This document shows, one piece after another, positions 48,486 through 58,500 of a stretch of 64,000 bases of DNA. The stretch spans positions 5,001,228 to 5,065,227 of the forward strand of contig RPFO01000050.1 of the NCBI GenBank assembly GCA_009746045.1, read 5' to 3'. The notes beneath the pieces are model-generated. The model saw nothing but the letters and a program-made list of their open reading frames with translations. It was not told where the DNA came from and made no database searches. Origin of the DNA: Mesostigma viride (Eukaryota > Streptophyta > Mesostigmatophyceae > Mesostigmatales > Mesostigmataceae). Every line of letters begins with the position of its first letter. Position 1 is the first letter of the stretch. The translations under genes and the position numbers were made by a program.

Positions 48486-49141
48486 GGCACATTCCACCCC
48501 AGCAATGATGTCTATCACCCAGAAGCTTTGTAGCAACCAGCATTGACAAATCACGCGCAGGTGCCTCCCAGCACGATGGCCTATGCTGCGCCTGTCGTGG
48601 GCATGCCATTATAAAGGGCAGACAGGCATGAAGCCATTCCACGGCGTCTGTGAAGATGGCAGGCACGTGGCCAACTGCTCAGGCCTCCCCAGCCCTGTTC
48701 CCACACAGCAGAACCCGGCAGGCGAGCCTTAACAAGCCCAGGTCATATATTCCCTTGGTAAAATCCATGGTCCTCCAAGAAAGGCGCACGCAAGTTCCCC
48801 TGGGCGCTGCAGCAGTTTCCCTCTCACCACCACCAAGCCCACAGCCCAAAGCTGTGGCATTCCAGCCATCCCCCTTTCGCAGGTGAGCCTGGGGGACCCT
48901 GCTGATCCACGACACGAGTTTCCAAAGCCAACAGCCCTGCTGGACGCTTCATTCACAACCGGCGGCCGCTCCCCAGGCCGTGCGTGGCACATGTTGCTCC
49001 TTTGATGTCACCGCATGCTTCATCCACCACAAGGATAAAACACATCCCCCCACTTACTGCCCCATTCTTTCTCCATTTTTTTTGAACCTCTCCACGACCT
49101 CACCCCTAACGGCCGCACGCGGGCCCCCATTCCCCCGCCCC
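48486..49141. other. 3' flank of DRC7
   Basis: Presumed 3' UTR and intergenic DNA. Short open frames here show no coding character. Confidence 0.4.
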
Positions 49142-52100
49142 TCAGGCGGGCCCGTCCAGCAGCGAAGCCAGCCGTGGGTCGCGCCGCAGCCGGTTGTCGA
49201 GCTCGTAGTACTTGTGCAGCGCCTGCTCCTCGTGCCTCTTGAGCCGCTGCTCGAGGATATGGATGCGGAACATGCTCTCCTCGCACGCCTTCTCATACTC
49301 CTCCTCCTCCGCGCGCGACATCTGGTCGCGGTCGCGCGCAAAGTTGGCCTGCCGCTTGGCCAGCGCCATCGTCTCCTCGTCGTGCCGCGCCTGGATGATG
49401 TTCGCGCGCTCGATCAGACGGTCCTTGAGCGCCTTGAGGCAGCGGTCACGCACCTCCATCGCCTCCGCACGGGACAGGTGCAGCACGGCCTTGCCGTCTG
49501 CCGCCACCGGGGGCTTCCCGCTGGCATCCGCGACCCCTGGCACGGCCGTGGGCAGGAAGGCCATGAGGTAGTCATGCTCCTGCTTGACTTCGTCCCCGTT
49601 GCCCTCGTCGTCCGCCTCCTCCTGCTTGACGCGCACGACGTCGTAGTAGGGCGTGATGAGCTGGATGGCCTGCTCCTCCTTGTTGCGCGAGGCGACCATG
49701 TCGCGCGACTCGCGCTCCATCTCGCGGACCGCGTTCGCACACTCCTTCTCCGCCAGCAGCAGCCGCTGGTTCTCCTCCACGAGCGCCGCGTCGCCCGGGC
49801 GGGGCTCCAGCGGGTCGGCCATTGTAAGCGACGCCAGCCCCTCCTTGGTGTACGTGCGGCTGTTGAAGCTGATGCGCTCCTCCTCATAGTGGAAGTCGAT
49901 CCGGATGCTGTCGCTCGCCACGTAGTAGCGCCGCATCGCCACGTCCCTGGCCGCGGGCAGTGCCCCGCTTGGGTCGCGGCTGAACTTCTCCGTCATCTTG
50001 CGGATCACAGCAAGCGTCTCCACCTTCTTCTGCCGCCGCCGCCGCTCGCGTTCCGCCGCCTCGGCCGCCTCCCTCTCCTTGGCCGTCGCGCCAGGGCCCA
50101 GCCCAGGGGCCGCCGCCTGCGGGGAGGGCGGGCGCGGCGGCGGCTCCGGGTCGTACGTGACGCTGCGGTACACCATTCGGTCGTCGCGGTCCTGGAAGAC
50201 CTCAACCGTCTTCTTGCCGATCTCCTCGTGCCGGCTCACGAGACCATCGAGGCGTGACTTGGGGTAGAAGTAGGCGATACGCCGCTTGCCCGATATGGTG
50301 CACAGCTCCTTGAGGCCGTAGTGCGCGCCCGGGTCAAAGTACTCAAGCACCCTGTCCTCCAGGGGGAAGCTGACGCGCTTGACGAGCCGGTCCTTGCGCC
50401 GCGAGTAATGCTCGCGCACCTCGCACACGCTCCCGCGCGCGTCGTCGCTGTAGCGCGTGAGCCGGCTGACCATGCCGTCCCAGCGACTGCACTCCCCGAA
50501 CATGGCAAACACCTCATGCAGCGCGCGCAGGTACACCACGCCCTTGCTGCCCTTGGGGCAACGCATGTCGAACGCGTCCGAGGCAACCTGCAGCTTGGGC
50601 ACCCAGCTGGGGGGCATCTCAGGGCACACCAGGTCGGCCGCCAGGGAAACCACCCCCCCGACGCTGCCAGCGTCCGCATCGCCCCCCAGCCCACTGGCAC
50701 CACCTGCGCCCCCCGCCGCGTCTGCTGCCAGCGCCTCGGCGGCCGCGTTGCTCGACCCGCGCCGGATGGTGGTGGCCAGCGCGGATCCCGGCTTGGGGAT
50801 GGGGGGCACCACGGGGGCTACGGCGAGCCCCTCGTCGCCGTCGTCGTCGTCCAACGCGCCGTCAGCCAGCCCTCCCCCCCTCGACCCCGACGCCGACCCC
50901 CCCCCCGCGCTCGACCCGACGTAGCTGCCCGCCTCGCTGTCCTCCAGCACGGCCTCCCACTTGTGTGTCTCCCACAGGTTGAGCGACATTCCCGTCAGGT
51001 AGTGCGTGCGCCGCATGCCCGACTCTCCGCCACCGCCAGCCGCGTTGCCGTTGCTGCCATCCGAGGGGGCGGGCGTCGCGGGCGGCGGCGGGTTGCAGGC
51101 AGCCCCGTTCACGGCGGCGCCGACAGGCCCCAGGAACCGCGCCTGCATGTTCACCCACAGGTTGCGCTGGTTCCACACAAATTCGATCCCCTCATAGGGC
51201 GAGCTCTCGACGCCGTAGGACAGCCCCGTGGTGGGCTCGATGAAGAAGCTCTCGGTCACCTCGCGGCGGCCCGCCAGCACGAGCACCCACGCGTGCAGCC
51301 GCTTCCCGTACAGCTTGTCCGCCGGCTCGGCCTCCGCCGGCGGCTTGTCCTGCGGCAGCGCGGGCGGCGCCACCTCGCCCCTCGCAATCGCCGCGGCAGC
51401 CTCCCGCGCTTCCCTCTCCTTGGCCTCGCGCGCCTCCTTTGCGGCCGCGTCGGCCGCCTTGCGGTCAGCCAGGAACTTGAGGAAGGCGCTCTCCATCGTG
51501 GGCGGCTCCTTGGTCACGTACTTGGTCTGCTTGGGCGCAGGCGGCGGGTTCTTGCGCGCGTACTCCTCGGCGCGCTCGCGTTCCGCCTCGGCGACCAGCA
51601 GCGGGCACTCCTCGCGCGACTGGTCGTTGCTGGTCACCGCCAGCGGCGCGTAGCCGACCACGCAAAGCGCGTCGTAGCCGACGCCGATCAGCAGCGAGGC
51701 AAGCGCGACCGCAAAGTCGAACGAGTCGCCACCCTGCCACTGGAGCACTGACCAGGGGGAGGGGATGTGGCTCGGGTAGTTGATCGGGTCCTCCAGTGGC
51801 TCGTACGTGAGGAAGTCGGCCAGGAACGATGCGCACGTGCGCCAGTCGTAGAGAGACTTGAATCCCAGCTTGGTCGGCCTCACGGTCGTGCACAGGAACT
51901 TGCGCACGTCACACTCGTTGGGCGGGCACAGCAGCAGCGGGCGGCGGCGCGGGTACAGCTCAATGAAGCGCTTGCGGAACTGCTCCACATGGTCCAGCAT
52001 CGCCTTCTCCTTGGCGCTGGTCGTGTAGAAGCTGGTGGGCACATTGCGCGTGCGCACCGTGTGGTTGATGCGCGCACTCTTGGCGTTGACCGGCTTGCCG

Positions 52101-53932
52101 TTGTCCGCGCTCGACACGACCGCGCCAAAGTCGGCGAGCGAGGCCACCTTGAACACGTCCCAGCATGGCGCACCGCGGCTTCCTGTGTCGGCCGTTTTGT
52201 CGCGCTCCTCCTTGTCCTTCAGGAACGGGCTGTGGTGCTGGTAGATGTAGATGCGGTGATCATGGAAGACAAACGTGCGGTGCGCGTTGAACGACAGCTC
52301 GGTGCTGGCCTCCGCCCACGTGCGCGGCAGCTTCTCGTCAAAGTCCACGCCAGGGGCCGCACCCGCTCCAGTCGCCCCCGCCAGGTCCAGGTAGAACATG
52401 CTGAAGCACTGCCCACCCAGCTCGTCCATGCCCCCGAATATGTACATGCGCTGGTACTCGGTGCAGCGCGCCACGTAGCTCTGGTGGCCAAAACGGGGGG
52501 GGGGGACCCTGCCGTCTGTCACCAGCTGGCCCCAGCGCAGCTTCCCCGTGTCCAACACGTACGCGTCGCCCAGCACAAAGTTGTTCTTGCCACCGTGCAG
52601 GAAGAGGAGCGGGCCGTCCATGCAGCCTGCGCAGCTCTCGCGCGGGGCCGGCGCGGACCCGCTGATAACCGGCTGCGACCAGGTCCATGCCTCCAAGTCC
52701 AAAAAGTGGACCTCGTTGAAGCGCTGCCCGCTCCCATGGCCGCCGAACAGGATGAGCGTGGTCCCCGTGACGACGGCGGTGGCGCATTCGCGCGGCGTGG
52801 GCCACGTGCCCTCGCAAACCGGCTGCGCCCACTCCTTGGTCTTGAGGTCGAGGTAGTGGAGGTCGTTGAGCCGCTTCTTCTCCGCGTTGCGCCCACCGAA
52901 CACGAACATGCGGCCGTTGATGCTGTCCACCGCGGCGCAGTGGCCGTCGCGCGCGCACGGGGCCGTCCCCGTCGTCTTGGGCCGCTTCCAGTCCATCGTG
53001 TCCATGTCGATCACGTACAGGTCGGCTACCTTGCCCTCATCGGTCAGGCCGCCAAACACATACGTGGCGTTCCCCGCGTGCACGATGCTGTGGCCGATGC
53101 GCGCGGTTGGGCAGTCCTTCCCTTCCATCTTGACCTTGAACTCGGTGAACGCGCCCACCTCCACGCCGACCGGCTTGAGACGCTCAATCTCCTCCTGCCG
53201 CAGCCGCTCCTCCTCCTCGCGCAGGAACTCGGCGAACTTGGCCAGCCCCTCCTCGTACTTGGACTTGTACGGCTCCTTCAGCAGGTTGTAGCGCAGGTCG
53301 AACTCGCGCAGGTTGGGCAGGTGGCCCATCGAGGGGGGGACCGTGCTCAGCGAGTTGGCGCGCAGGTCCACCTTGATGAGCGTCGCGCACTTGCCCAGCG
53401 AGGAGGGCAGCACGGACAGTCGGTTGGTGTTGCAGTCGAGCCGTGCGAGCGACTTCATGGACCCGATGTCCTCCGGCAGCTGCACCAGCAGGTTGTTCTC
53501 CAGGTTGAGCGTCGTCAAGTGATCCAGCCGCGTGATCGCCGGGTTGAGCGTGGACAGCTGGTTGCCGCTCAGGTCCAACTCCTTGAGCGCCTGCATCTCC
53601 ACGATGTGCTCCGGCACCTCGGTGAGCAGGTTGCCCGACATCTCCAGCACCTGCAGCCGCGGCAGGTTGATGAGGATGTGCGGCACCGTCGTGAACTTGT
53701 TGTAGTTGAGCTTAACCACGCGCAGCATGCGCAGCTCGACGATGTCATCGGGGAGCGCTACGAGCGTGTTGCTTCTCAAGTCGAGCTCCACGAGATTCGT
53801 CGTGATCTTTATCTTGCTGGAGAGGCCCTGAGGCAGCTCCTTCAGTTCGGAATAGCTCAAATTGAGCTTTCCCGTTTTCTTCGCCTCATGCAGCTTGGGC
53901 TTGAGCTTCTGCTCAAGCTCGACGGAAGACAT
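49142..53932 (-). CDS. DRC7: DRC7 / FAP50 / CCDC135 homologue, nexin-dynein regulatory complex
   Basis: A single 1,596-residue open frame. Residues about 20-225 are leucine-rich repeats (LVELDLRSNTLVALPDDIVE and similar). About 270-520 are kelch repeats (TYVFGGL, RMFVFGGRN, TLILFGGHG, RMYIFGGMD). About 720-1000 are the transglutaminase-like DRC7 core (GGDSFDFAVALASLLIGVGY, then ALCVVGYAPLA; LHAWVLVLAGRREVTESFFI). The last ~500 include IRIDFHYEEERISFNSRTYT and Glu-rich coiled coil. LRR plus kelch plus this core is the algal form; the animal protein is shorter. DRC7 is part of the linker between dynein arms and outer doublets in motile cilia, so the host is flagellated. Absence of introns over 4.8 kb is unusual for such a gene. 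Long frames on the plus strand here are antisense shadows. Confidence 0.88.
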   Translation of the reverse strand: MSSVELEQKLKPKLHEAKKTGKLNLSYSELKELPQGLSSKIKITTNLVELDLRSNTLVALPDDIVELRMLRVVKLNYNKFTTVPHILINLPRLQVLEMSGNLLTEVPEHIVEMQALKELDLSGNQLSTLNPAITRLDHLTTLNLENNLLVQLPEDIGSMKSLARLDCNTNRLSVLPSSLGKCATLIKVDLRANSLSTVPPSMGHLPNLREFDLRYNLLKEPYKSKYEEGLAKFAEFLREEEERLRQEEIERLKPVGVEVGAFTEFKVKMEGKDCPTARIGHSIVHAGNATYVFGGLTDEGKVADLYVIDMDTMDWKRPKTTGTAPCARDGHCAAVDSINGRMFVFGGRNAEKKRLNDLHYLDLKTKEWAQPVCEGTWPTPRECATAVVTGTTLILFGGHGSGQRFNEVHFLDLEAWTWSQPVISGSAPAPRESCAGCMDGPLLFLHGGKNNFVLGDAYVLDTGKLRWGQLVTDGRVPPPRFGHQSYVARCTEYQRMYIFGGMDELGGQCFSMFYLDLAGATGAGAAPGVDFDEKLPRTWAEASTELSFNAHRTFVFHDHRIYIYQHHSPFLKDKEERDKTADTGSRGAPCWDVFKVASLADFGAVVSSADNGKPVNAKSARINHTVRTRNVPTSFYTTSAKEKAMLDHVEQFRKRFIELYPRRRPLLLCPPNECDVRKFLCTTVRPTKLGFKSLYDWRTCASFLADFLTYEPLEDPINYPSHIPSPWSVLQWQGGDSFDFAVALASLLIGVGYDALCVVGYAPLAVTSNDQSREECPLLVAEAERERAEEYARKNPPPAPKQTKYVTKEPPTMESAFLKFLADRKAADAAAKEAREAKEREAREAAAAIARGEVAPPALPQDKPPAEAEPADKLYGKRLHAWVLVLAGRREVTESFFIEPTTGLSYGVESSPYEGIEFVWNQRNLWVNMQARFLGPVGAAVNGAACNPPPPATPAPSDGSNGNAAGGGGESGMRRTHYLTGMSLNLWETHKWEAVLEDSEAGSYVGSSAGGGSASGSRGGGLADGALDDDDGDEGLAVAPVVPPIPKPGSALATTIRRGSSNAAAEALAADAAGGAGGASGLGGDADAGSVGGVVSLAADLVCPEMPPSWVPKLQVASDAFDMRCPKGSKGVVYLRALHEVFAMFGECSRWDGMVSRLTRYSDDARGSVCEVREHYSRRKDRLVKRVSFPLEDRVLEYFDPGAHYGLKELCTISGKRRIAYFYPKSRLDGLVSRHEEIGKKTVEVFQDRDDRMVYRSVTYDPEPPPRPPSPQAAAPGLGPGATAKEREAAEAAERERRRRQKKVETLAVIRKMTEKFSRDPSGALPAARDVAMRRYYVASDSIRIDFHYEEERISFNSRTYTKEGLASLTMADPLEPRPGDAALVEENQRLLLAEKECANAVREMERESRDMVASRNKEEQAIQLITPYYDVVRVKQEEADDEGNGDEVKQEHDYLMAFLPTAVPGVADASGKPPVAADGKAVLHLSRAEAMEVRDRCLKALKDRLIERANIIQARHDEETMALAKRQANFARDRDQMSRAEEEEYEKACEESMFRIHILEQRLKRHEEQALHKYYELDNRLRRDPRLASLLDGPA

Positions 53933-54561
53933 TCTCGGCTGGTTCTCGAACGCACAGCCAGTAGAAGCGGATTACCAAAAAGTTTAAGTCCCGGATGAGT
54001 GGAGAGTGCTAGCCGGAAATAGCGTTAGTACATATGCTGTGCGACAACTTAGCTCCCACGTCCTACGTCCGCCGATAAACTCCGGCATTTATTGTGTGTA
54101 AAAGCCCTATGCTACGACACGGAGCAGCATCCTCTTCTAAATAATCATCACCCAGCCATTTCATTTGCCATGATGCTGCTAGGCCTGACCGCCATGCCCT
54201 AGCATTATTAGCGCAGTACGTGGGCAATAGATAGATATTGCTGCAGGCGGTATGCTGTGCGGGGTGGTCTTTGATCTTCAGCATCCGGGATTCGGGAATA
54301 AGGTTGCATAGCAAGGTCCGAAATGCGCGTATAGGCTACATAACTAACTCATGCACTAGTACATCGGCTTGAAATGCCTCTTCGTTTGCCTTCAGAACCT
54401 CGTGTCATGAGGCCGGTCCCCTGGACCGGTGGATGCACGGATGGAGCCTGGATGGAGGCCAAAAATAATCGGGGACGGACAAGGCAACGCGACGGCAACG
54501 CGGGACAAGCTGACCGTCGCCTGGCAGAACTGCTCGCTGCTCCGGTCGTTGTTCGTACCTT
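53933..54561. other. DRC7 upstream region
   Basis: Presumed promoter and 5' UTR, minus strand. Nothing coding is supported. Confidence 0.4.
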
Positions 54562-56969
54562 CTTAACACTCCGTCTGTAATTACGGGCGTGGCCCGTATT
54601 ACGGGCGTGGCCCGTAATGGAGGCATGGTTACTCTATTGGTGGTTACTATTGAAATAATTGTCAGAATGCGCTTTTTATTGGATAGGATGAAAGCTGACT
54701 TCAAGGCCTAAAAGAATATCTAATTTTCACGGCCACCCCATGTCAGATGCTCCGTGGCCACCCCATGGAAAAAGGTGCTTTTTTGGACTTTCTTGGGCTT
54801 TCAATCGGACCGCCGAATGCCAACAACGGTGCAGATGCAGGCAAATGCTAGCAACGTCGGCTGCAGAAGGAGACTGTCTTTTCGTCACGACTGCTTCGGT
54901 CGCGATGTCGTATGCCGAGGTATCCTCGGGTGCTCCTAATCTTGGCACTGGCGATGAACTGTCCGCAGTCCTTGATGGTTGGGCTGTGAGCCTCGGCTTT
55001 AAATCAGGATTTTTGGCGGCCGTGTTGGGCGATTGATTGATCAAGACAACTTTATCACGTAGGGTCCTGCTTGGTCGAAGGAGCAAGGAGCAGCAAGGAA
55101 TTCAGATTTCACTCGAGGCGATGGGTAGCGAACCTTACGTAGTGGGAGAAGACCTCGCCCGGCCAGGCAGTGTCGCTGAGGTTATGTACTTCATGCTCAA
55201 GAAAAGGTGGCCCGTGGAGGACGGGACCTTCAGTAGCTAGTGCGCGCTTCATGATTCCGGGTGTCGAGGCGTGTGAAGATTACCTGCATCCGGCTGGGAG
55301 AAGGTTTATGGCAACTTTTGGTTTGTAAATCTGCCAGTTTTTATCACATGTGATCACGGCACATGGCCGGTGTGACTTCAAGGCAGGTTACTGCATAATG
55401 CTAAGCTCTGCGCGCGGCTGCGCCCCGTTGCGTAAACGTGGGTGCTTTCTCTAAGATGCATGACAGTTCCGGCTGCTACGTTGCCCATGTCACAAGCAAG
55501 CCTTGCAAGACGGTCCCCCAAAGCGAGGTAGAGGTTTAGAGAACTGGGTATGGGTGTCCATTCATGCTTGTATACATATCTTGCCTGATGCTATTCATGT
55601 GCTACCTTAACAGCAACACCTTGTCATAAACTCTGATAATTGAATAGGTATTTGGGCATGGTTTGCGAAGTTAAGCGCTTGGAAGTTCACAACTGTCATT
55701 ATAATGCATGAACCTTTTGCGTGTTTGTATATAGAGGCTGTGGATTCCTCGTAGTAACATGCAATACCCATGGCAGGCTATTACTGCCTGCAGTGCTTTG
55801 CGACAGCCCCAGCCGTGCATGTGTGTGTGCGGTCCCTTGGGGAGCATGCCGTGCCTTGCCATGCTAACCGTATCGCGGGCAAACCTCGCAAGGCCCGAAA
55901 GATACTTGCGGTTAATCGATGTTCCCGGACATTCATGGTATGCACGTGGCCATGAGTTTCTCAGGCTATATTGTTGCGTCGTATGCGTTTGCCTGCCAGA
56001 CAGGCACATACGATGATTAGGATGATGATATGGCGATGCCTTTCTTTTCAACATTTTCAGAATGTGGACTTGCACCACGTCGTGGATTTACATGTGTTGC
56101 CGTCTTATGCATTGACAGTTGTGCTGGACCACGAGCGGTGGGTTATTATCTATGCATTTGTTTATATAGCATGGTGCATGCTATGAGCTGGCCCCTCATT
56201 ACAAGTGCCCTATATTTGATAGCTTTAGTAATCATATTTCTTGTAAAATAGCATCATCCTATGTGTCCATTTCAACACCATATCATTTCAAAATAGAGAG
56301 GATGTGCCATGACACCATAGACGGCCATGCCACATGCACGGCGCATTTGACCCATAGCATGGTGCACCCTATGGGTTGAACCCTCATTGTGCCCTACATT
56401 TGATAGCTTTAGTAAAATATTTCTTGTGCAAAAGCATGTCCTATGTGCCCATTTCATCACCATATCATCCTCTAATGAGAGGATGTGCCATGGTACCACA
56501 GATGGCCATGCCACATGAATGGCACACCCAAAGGCTAGAATGGAGCATTGTAGTTCTTATTACGGGTGTCACCCGTAATGGTTTGAGTGCCTAGATATTT
56601 GGAAGCTTGTGCATGATTGATGCTGAATTTCTCACCAAGCGTCCATTATGTAGTGTACTTTTGGGTTTAGGAGGTTTTTGGTGCCCTCAACTTTATCATC
56701 ATACCCCAATTTAGAACCATCTCATCACCCCTTTTTTGTTAACGTTTGTAGCCAAACCCCCTCATATGGCAACGTGCAATTCACCAATATTTGTTATCCA
56801 AAAAAAATATTTAAAATATATTCAAATAGCCCAGCATTGGATCTCGGATCCCATCGAACCGTTTTTCCAGATTCGGCGCGACGCTCCGGCGCCCGCATTT
56901 GGCGCGATTCTGCATTCTACGAAAAATTACGGGCCACACCCGTTATAAGTTCACAGACGGAGTGTTAAG
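54562..56969. mobile_element. TIR-bounded DNA element, about 2.4 kb, no transposase seen
   Basis: The ends are a perfect 17-bp inverted repeat CTTAACACTCCGTCTGT, followed on both sides by ACGGGyGTGGCCCGTAAT-type palindromes. An internal duplicated block (about 56165-56330 and 56340-56545) repeats GTGCCATGGTACCA-like and CATCACCATATCATC text. No ORF resembles a transposase, so the unit is non-autonomous or too decayed. A target duplication is not clear (ACCTT left, ACCTA right). Confidence 0.55.
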
Positions 56970-57336
56970 ACCTACTGAAGACGGCCACTATAGACTCTCT
57001 GCGGCCCATGTACGGCGTGGGAAACAACTGAACTGAACTGAACTGAACTTAAGACGTACAGCGACGGTTGAATATCTTTGACCTCTCTGGTCCTATCTCT
57101 GCTGTTGGATAATAAGTTAATAACTGGCTGACACTCCCGGACGGAGCTAGTGTATACCACCCCCCGCCCCCCCGTTTCCAGGGGGGGGGGGGGGTCTTGA
57201 CCCCCGACCCCCCCCCCCAGTTTTGGGGGTGGGGGTGGGGTGGGGTCAGCTCCCAAAAAATTATATATTTTTTATACATGTTTTATACATATTTTATACA
57301 TATTTTATACATATTTTATACATTTTTTATTCATTT

Positions 57337-57418
57337 CGCGGACAAGATAACGGCAGGCTCGAGCTACCATGGTCCGGATTCTCCCGATTTCTGGCCTGCG
57401 ATGGTTGTCTCCTTGATA
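57337..57418 (-). repeat. 115-bp interspersed repeat, copy 4 (partial)
   Basis: Matches copies 2 and 3 from CGCGGACAAGATAACGGC to GGTTGTCTCCTTGATAT. The outer part is missing. Confidence 0.8.
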
Positions 57419-57424
57419 TTTTAT

Positions 57425-57485
57425 TCATTAAATTAAATTAAATTATAACATGCCGCCGTGGGGAGGTCATGTAGCACATATTCCA
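57425..57485 (-). mobile_element. LINE 3' tail inside the fold-back element
   Basis: ATTAAATTAAATTA is followed by the CCGTGGGGAGGTCATGTAGCACAT stem-loop region, the family A/ORF2 3' terminus on the minus strand. Confidence 0.6.
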
Positions 57486-57954
57486 TGATGGATGGGGTGG
57501 AGGAAGCCGCGTGATCGAACTATACTATATTTTATTCATATTTTATACATATTTTATACATTTGGCTGGCAACCCCCCCGGGCCCCGTTTTTTCAGGGGG
57601 GGGGGGGGGGGTCTGCATCCAAAAAACCCTAACCCCCCCCGTCCCCCAGAAAATGGGGGGGGAACCCTTTACCCCCCGCCCCCCCAGTTTTGGGGTTGGG
57701 GGGGTCTCCCCCCCCCCCCCCCCCCTGTATACACTAGCTCCGGGAGTGTCGCGGACAGCCAGATAGACATACCCATTTCCACCAAATATCTTTGTCCCTG
57801 CGACAAGGCGACCTGACGAGTTGGCTATCGAATTGCGCTCTATTATTAACCCCTTCACCTGTCACATTCGGCACCCCGCCTGGTGTGTGACTGCTGTACC
57901 TTCATTTAGGATTTCTGGATTTGCTGATACTCATTCCCCACTGATTTTACAACT

Positions 57955-58060
57955 CCGGTCTACTCTATTAAATTAAATTAAATTAAATTATAACATGCCT
58001 CCGTTGGGAGATCATGTAGCACATTAATTAATTAATAAGCACGTGACTGCGTCACGTGGG
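57955..58060 (-). mobile_element. Two nested LINE 3' tails
   Basis: An (AATTA)n tail with the CCTCCGTTGGGAG stem-loop ends at GTAGCACAT. It is interrupted by a second insertion, whose tail (TTAA)n adjoins a CACGTGACTGCGTCACGTG palindrome. The second type also occurs at 39825-39861. Confidence 0.6.
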
Positions 58061-58439
58061 TGCCAATACAGAGTAAAGGAACCTTCAACCCTATATACAC
58101 AGTGAGAAGGAGGGAGGGCGCCCTAGCTTCTCTCACTGCCGCAGGTGGGCAGGCCACAGAGCGCTCTCTCCACGGCATGGTGCCGGGGCGCAACACTGTG
58201 GGTGCAATACAACCAGTGCAATACCATAGGTAGGCTGACGCATAGCTTATGCTACAAATGTGAGGTGGGCTCAAGACGTCGGCTAATTAAGGCGCAAGCT
58301 GATGGCCACAAGGTGCCAGAGCTAATTGAAGGTACTATAACGCTGTGCGCTAATATCGTTTCAAGTGCTGTAATGCCTAAGCTATCCCATCATCGATTGC
58401 CCCCATCTAGACAACTAGCTGGAGTGCTCTATCCCGGGG
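58061..58439. other. Unassigned repeat-derived spacer
   Basis: Probably the body of the short insertion whose tail lies at 58022-58060. No coding signal. Confidence 0.3.
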
Positions 58440-58500
58440 AAGCCCGGGGGGGCTTCCACAGTTTCTTGTTGACGTAGAGGTCCCCGCCCCGCCAGTACAC
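58440..58500 (-). mobile_element. LINE ORF1 3'-end fragment
   Basis: The minus strand reads VYWRGGDLYVNKKLWKPPRA, the family ORF1 C-terminus. It is fused directly to an ORF2 3' tail at 58500. Confidence 0.65.

Larger units (their letters stand above)
57125..57755. mobile_element. Fold-back element with G/C homopolymer arms
   Basis: Left GACACTCCCGGACGGAGCTAGTGTATAC and right GTATACACTAGCTCCGGGAGTGTC are inverted repeats, differing by a small insertion. Inside lie long C- and G-runs in opposite order and an ATTTTATACAT minisatellite on both sides of the centre. The middle holds copy 4 of the 115-bp repeat and a LINE tail, so later insertions split the element. Confidence 0.6.

Noticed and set aside
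48980..50257. Plus-strand 425-codon frame over the DRC7 3' end
   Set aside because: Antisense shadow of the coiled-coil coding region, low complexity and no domain.
51767..53998. Plus-strand open frame of 743 codons antisense to DRC7
   Set aside because: It mirrors the GC-rich DRC7 coding frame, is Leu/Arg/His-rich without domains, and disappears if DRC7 is real. The minus-strand protein has clear LRR, kelch and DRC7 domains.
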